This document shows positions 44,793 through 64,000 of a stretch of DNA of 64,000 nt, one piece after another. How positions within the stretch are numbered: the stretch's first letter is position 1; every line of letters starts with the position of its first letter. A model generated the notes under the pieces. That model saw only the letters and a program-made list of their open reading frames with translations. It ran no database searches and was not told the DNA's origin. Location of the stretch: the NCBI RefSeq assembly GCF_037975245.1, contig NC_092565.1, positions 16,399,499 through 16,463,498 of the forward strand. The letters are read 5' to 3'. The position numbers and the translations under genes were made by a program. This stretch comes from Apostichopus japonicus (taxonomy: Eukaryota > Echinodermata > Holothuroidea > Aspidochirotida > Stichopodidae).

Positions 44793-45950
44793 TGTGTGGT
44801 GTTCGGTTTCGATATACCTGATATCGGAAATATCTGCTATTTTTCATTTCCTTCAACCAAGTTTTATAATAGCCATTTATAAGAGGTTTTAATATTTCTA
44901 CACCAATAAATTAACTGTGTCTGAATTTTCAAAAAATTTCCTGACAAACATTCTTCATCATACTTTTCCTCTACTCGTGCAATTTTGACCTGTCTTTTAG
45001 GGGTTCAAGGAGATTTTTTCTATATTGGTTGTCCATAGATTGAATTTTGTGCAACATTATGGGTATGTTTTGAAGTGATTTTATTCACGAGAAATGTGAA
45101 TTTTCAAATTCTCAACAAATAATGGGCTTAAAACCTTGAAAAGTTTGGCTTTCGGATATTGTGGGCCGTGACGTAGAATCACCTACAAAGGCAATGATCC
45201 ATAGGACATGCAATGAGGTCGAACATGATGTGACTGGTGAAAATCTTCAAAAGGTTATGGATGGGGGAAAAAACTTTTGGGAAATACTTGGTTCTCAGGC
45301 AAAAGTGTACATCTGGTTGCTCATTTTCAAGCCCGAGAAGTGCCATTTCCGGTGATCTGGGGGGTATCAAAACCAGAAATTTTCTTGTACGCTCCGCGCC
45401 AACCGATGGTGGCGCTCCGCTTAGATAGTAATTCGCGCCCCCCGGGTTAGAAAATCCTGGATACGCGCCTGATCAGTAACGTTTCTCAAAGTGTGTGTAC
45501 TTTAATGCCTTTCCCAATGTGGGTATTTGTTCTCACGCTTGTTGCTACAATGTTAGGGTTTATTACTTTTGCAACAATCCGGCTTGAATAATTGTCTTCA
45601 TCGCTATTTTTCTTGTATATTATGCAGAATGACTTCACGAATAATACGATATCAATCCATGTTGGATCAACTTTATATAAAGGTCGCTATGCAGCTTTTT
45701 CTTGTTTTTACTTTTTACTATAACGTTAACATTCATAGCAGCCTCTCAACTAAGATAATATACTATCTTTACACAGGGTTTAGAAGCTTTTGTCGTGAAT
45801 TGACTGTTATACTTGTTAACAAGATTCAAATGCTGCATGCATTCTTGGCTGCTTTTATAGTGAGTCCATATACTGGTAATCGTATTCTAGCAAATTAGTT
45901 ACTTTAACTACTACTGTTGTCTCGTACTACAAGTCTGAATGTGTTGTTCG

Positions 45951-46185
45951 CAGGCGCGTAGCCAAGGGGGGGGGGTCGAAGGGGGCGACCGCCCCCCCTG
46001 AGCAGATTTGTTTGAATGTTTTTTATGATATCGCTAGTAATTTCAAGCTTTTAGATGGGAAGTGCCATTTCCAGCGATCTGGTAGGCAGTTTGAGCCAAT
46101 TTAAAAAAAAAAATTTTTTACGCATACCGCCAACTTATGGTGGCGCTACGCTTAGATAGTTTTCAATGCAGAATCTACGCGCCTG
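45951..46185. mobile_element. hAT-type MITE, 235 bp, perfect 8-bp target-site duplication
   Basis: GTTGTTCG flanks both sides (45943-45950, 46186-46193). Ends CAGGCGCGTAG and, reverse-complemented, the same 11 bases. The body shares AAGTGCCATTTCCAGCGATC and a ...GGTGGCGCTACGCTTAGATAG block with 44128-44220 and 45335-45428, so these are members of one family. It ends about 60 bp before the gene 3 cap exon. Confidence 0.88.
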
Positions 46186-46248
46186 GTTGTTCGACATATT
46201 TCTCAAGTTGATGTCTGTGTTACTATTTATGAATTGATATCCATACAG

Positions 46249-60757
<14,509 letters not shown>

Positions 60758-61201
60758 TATCAGCACCAGTGTACAATATATCCCTTGGAGTTATCCCTAT
60801 CTACAAAGGTTCTGTCTTGCGATAAGCAGTTGAGAGTGGCACTTGGACTCCGATCTGTTGCATTTCATTAGAAACGGTTGAAGTTGCGGCGTCGTTGATA
60901 TAGCCAGTTGTGTAAAAAGCATACAGTAAATATCGCATATGGGAGACTAATGCTGGTTACATGCTGTTGACATAAAAACCTAAATGAGATATATGCCACA
61001 CCGTTCAGCCATTTCCTCATCCCCAATTTTGTAAACTTTTCATTACACTGCAATAACATTGCAACATGGTATACGTCAGTGCACAGACCATGCCTATGTG
61101 TTTGGATCAGACAAAATTTACGTCCTGTAAATATGTATTATTAATATGATTATTATTATTATTTGTTATTATTATTATTATTATTACTAACACTTATTCA
61201 G

Positions 61202-63507
61202 AATGCCATTTTGCACCGCTTCAGAGGCAAATGTGAAGTATTTTAAATTTAGGTTTATTCATGATCGTACTTTAGGAACGTACAGACTGCTTAATTTAAT
61301 GTGGAAAGTTGATAGCCCTCTTTGCACTTTCAGTCATATTCATACTGAGACCATAGAACACTCTTCTGGTCCTGTCATGTCACTTCTAGTTTTCTTTTAG
61401 ACTGTGAGCAAAAGTATTTTGGGTGGCAGTTTATATTTTCGAAAAGAGACATTTCTTTGGTCGAAGTCACGTTAGTTATAATCCTATTAATTTCTTTATA
61501 CTGTATAGTTAATTCTTCAACTTATTTTTAAATTTACATTTAGATAAACAAGGGGGAATTTCAAGGACTGATTTTAACGCTAGATTAAAATGTCTGGAGC
61601 TAATGTCTACTAACGACTTGATTGACATTTGGAGAGACAGTAATCCGCATAAACGAGATTTCAGTTGGAGGTCAAATATTACTCCGGCTATTTCCTGTCG
61701 ACTAGACTTTTTCTCATTTCGCGAAAGGTGGGGTCTTCCATCACTCATTGTTTTTTCTCTCCTTAGTTTACAGTCGGACCACTCAATTGTGAACTTGAAG
61801 TTAACCACGTATTCTGGGGAAAGGGGTCCAGGTGTCTGGAAATTTAACTGCTCCTTCCTAAAGGACAATGAGTATACTCACTTCATCAGCAACATTATTC
61901 ATTCAGCTAATACCACAGACCAGTATCAAAGTCTTGCGTTGAAATGGGACTTTATAAAGTATCAACTTCGTAAGGTGTCCCCAAATTATGGTAATATAAG
62001 AGCTACAGAGCGTAGTAAAAATGAAACTGAGACTATAGAAAAAAAACATTTCAAACTTAGAGAAATATTATCATAATATGCCATCGCCGGATACTTTAAA
62101 AAATATTAGCAATTAAAAGAATTATACTGAAGCAATTGTTTGACTATAAATAACTAGGTATTATTGTTCTCTCCGGAGCAAGATGGTTAGGGCAAGGTGA
62201 GAAAAATACAAGTTATTTTTTAAACCTGGAAAGACGTTATAAGTCTGTTAATGTTATTCGTAATTAAAAAACACATACTGGTACCAATATTACCGATAAA
62301 ACTTGAATTCTTCATGAAATGTTTTTATTTTATAATGAATTGTGTTCTAGTCAAGGCCTCACCTCCTTTTTTCGTGGCTTTAAAATCCCTAGGTCTTTGA
62401 ATGAGGATGATGCGAACTTATATGACGGCCCCTTAAAAGAGGATTAGTGTAAATCTGCCATTTTTTCAATGTGCAATGGTAAAAGCTCGGGTAATGAAAG
62501 TTATCAGTGAAATTTTACAGTTTTTCTGCCAGATATTGGTAGAAATGTTACTAATTCCTTTAATTTCGCTTTCCAAAAGTCTTCTCTTTCATGTTAGCAG
62601 TCTCGTAGCCTCCTTACTCTTATTCCAAAACGAGAAAAAGATCATATTTGTGTTAAGAATTTTCGTCCCATTTCACTATTAAATACAGACTACAAAATTA
62701 GTTCTAAGGCATTAGCAACGAGAGTTAAGAAATTTCTCAACTCAGTTATTGGTTCTAGTCGAACTGGTTATATTGAAGGTCGCTTTATCGTGGAAAATGT
62801 TCGATGTGTTTTAGATTCTATTGATTATTGTAAAACAAATATAATTCATTTTTTTTTGTTTCTGAAGAAAGCTTTTGATAGTTTGAAATGGATGTTTTTA
62901 AGTTTAAGATTAATGATGATTTTTGTCCATGGGTTGGAACTCAATACTCTGGCTCCTCTGCAACTGTTTGTAATAATGGTTTTGCGTCTCAGTCGTTTAT
63001 TATTATTATTAACCTTTAAAAGGGTGACTCGGTTAGCCGAAGCTAATCTTCCCCGAGTCCCTAAATTTGACAATTTGACATTACTAGAGGGGTTAGACAA
63101 AGTTGCCCTTAAAGTTCTTATATTTTCATTTTATGCGTTGAACTGCTGGCGCAAGAAAGTTAATACAAATGCAAATATCAGAGATATTTCGGTTCTCAAT
63201 CAGGATTCTTCAATATGCCGATGACACTATTTTGTTCCTAGACGGTTCAGATAATGCACTTAGGGAGACTGTTTTGCTTTTGAAAGAGTTTGCATCGGCA
63301 TCATGACTTAAATCAGCATTTTGCGTCATCTGCTATGGTTTTTCCCATCCTCGCTGATTCCACGATGCCATAACGACATACATAACTAGCTTATCTATTC
63401 AAATCTTACTTCAAATGGTGGCGTAAAAGTCGAACAATATACAACTTTCAACTTTGTTTTTCTCGAAGATATTTTCCATTGGGATCCAAATAAATCTCGC
63501 CCATATT
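61202..63507 (+). mobile_element. L1-like LINE pieces, unit 3, with internal deletion
   Basis: The C-terminal knuckle piece (61202-about 61505) is joined directly to the GGDFN-proximal end of the endonuclease piece (from about 61506) by a deletion of about 1.08 kb relative to unit 1. A 157-codon open frame (61603-62076) covers the rest of the endonuclease, including DFFSFRERW and SDHSIV. YADDTILF is readable near 63217-63240. The match ends near 63507. Confidence 0.75.
62999..63074 (-). mobile_element. Very short LINE 3' tail insertion inside the unit 3 L1-like remnant
   Basis: This stretch is absent from units 1 and 2. Its core GGGTGACTCGGTTAGCCGAA followed by GCTAATCTTCCCCGAGTCCC is related to the 3' UTR motif of the CR1-like element at 14690-14735, and it adjoins an ATT-repeat tail. 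It reads as a minus-strand insertion truncated to its last 70 or so bases. The core can also fold (GACTCGG with CCGAGTC). Confidence 0.6.
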
Positions 63508-63531
63508 ATGAAAATTGAAAAGCTACGAACG

Positions 63532-64000
63532 CAGTGGCGTAGCTACGGGGGGCCTGGGGGGGGGGGGGGCCGGGGCCCCCATGAAATCGGCTGGCCCCCC
63601 CACTGGCCCCCCCACTGGGAATGGGGTAAAAAAAATTGTAAAAAAAAAAAACAACTCATCAGTGGGATTCACTAATATTTTTTGTTCAATAATTTGGGAA
63701 ATAGAGTTACACAATTTTCTCGTCTGCATCTGGCAGAATAAGAATAATATAATATCTGTAGTAATCATGAGAATGGTCATACAGTATGGCATGGCAATGG
63801 TCGATGCGACGGTTGCGACCATACACCGAACCTTGTGCATGTGCTGCGCGATATCGATATCTACCAATACATGTTATCGGTCATGGATTGGCACAAAAAC
63901 CCAGATTCTGATGACAGCTGCCTCAAGAAACCCAATAAATGGCATAATTAGCACTGAGCCACCAATGTGGACCATTACCGAAACATCGATGCGTGTTAGT
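63532..64000. mobile_element. hAT-like element left end, runs off the window or decayed
   Basis: CAGTGGCGTAGCTACGGGG followed by a G run and C-rich sequence, the same end type as the other MITEs here. A matching right end and a repeat of the preceding 8 bases (TACGAACG) are not found before 64000. Confidence 0.5.

Larger units (their letters stand above)
43534..45471. mobile_element. Composite hAT-like element, with other MITEs inside
   Basis: Ends CAGGTGCGTATCC and, reverse-complemented, CAGGCGCGTATCC. ATCAGT flanks both sides (43528-43533, 45472-45477); only 6 bp of direct repeat is exact. Both ends share GCGCCCCCCGGGT just inside. Within it are a 44369-44792 element, a purine tract, and at about 43995-44272 a segment related to the 45951-46185 MITE. 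Confidence 0.6.

Noticed and set aside
45829-45867. Possible signal-peptide exon for gene 3 (MLHAFLAAFI before GTGAGT)
   Set aside because: It ends in phase 0, but the cap exon at 46249 needs one leading base (phase 1), so the join would break frame.

Overview
This window is AT-rich, intron-rich eukaryotic DNA from a metazoan, most likely a marine invertebrate deuterostome such as an echinoderm. That placement is an inference from the receptor family and the mix of mobile elements (L1-like, CR1-like and Penelope-like retroelements, tRNA-derived SINEs, G-run hAT MITEs). There are no operons, rRNA genes or CRISPR arrays. The main content is a recent tandem family of one receptor gene, all on the + strand. 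Each gene encodes leucine-rich repeats (LRRs) on short exons with phase-2 introns, a cysteine-rich Ephrin-receptor-like/GCC2-GCC3-type module, a multi-pass membrane domain and a short cytoplasmic tail.

Layout. Three near-identical segments are present: unit 1 (1-16839, cut by the left edge), unit 2 (16847-33927) and unit 3 (51596-63507). Units 1 and 2 abut head to tail with only a 7-base filler. Between units 2 and 3 lies 17.7 kb found once (33928-51595). Spliced models are gene 1 (1631-6672, 5' end outside the window), gene 2 (18277-26026) and gene 3 (46249-60757). Gene 3 alone has an LRR N-terminal cap exon and seven further LRR exons, all in the single-copy block. Gene 2 starts directly with the eighth LRR exon of the gene 3 layout and has no visible promoter, signal peptide or cap. 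Its exon phases would let it be used as an alternative 3' cassette of the gene upstream. Frame is kept exactly through all three models (1010 codons for gene 3, 808 for gene 2, 733 for gene 1, stop included and without any start exon).

Downstream of each receptor the unit carries decayed L1-like LINE pieces in an odd order (C-terminal end before endonuclease/RT), then unique AT-rich DNA, then in units 1 and 2 a 63-bp satellite whose monomer holds a strong stem-loop. Unit 2 has lost about 2.4 kb by recombination between two satellite blocks. Unit 3 ends before the satellite.

The single-copy block holds a decayed minus-strand CR1/Jockey-like RT with a hAT MITE inside it, an unrelated three-exon gene (35595-39824) with an apparent one-base frameshift, several MITEs defined by target-site duplications, a Penelope-like GIY-YIG remnant, long palindromes, a polypurine tract, a long TA microsatellite, and then the 5' LRR exons of gene 3. 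All calls come from reading the sequence; no database search or transcript evidence was available.
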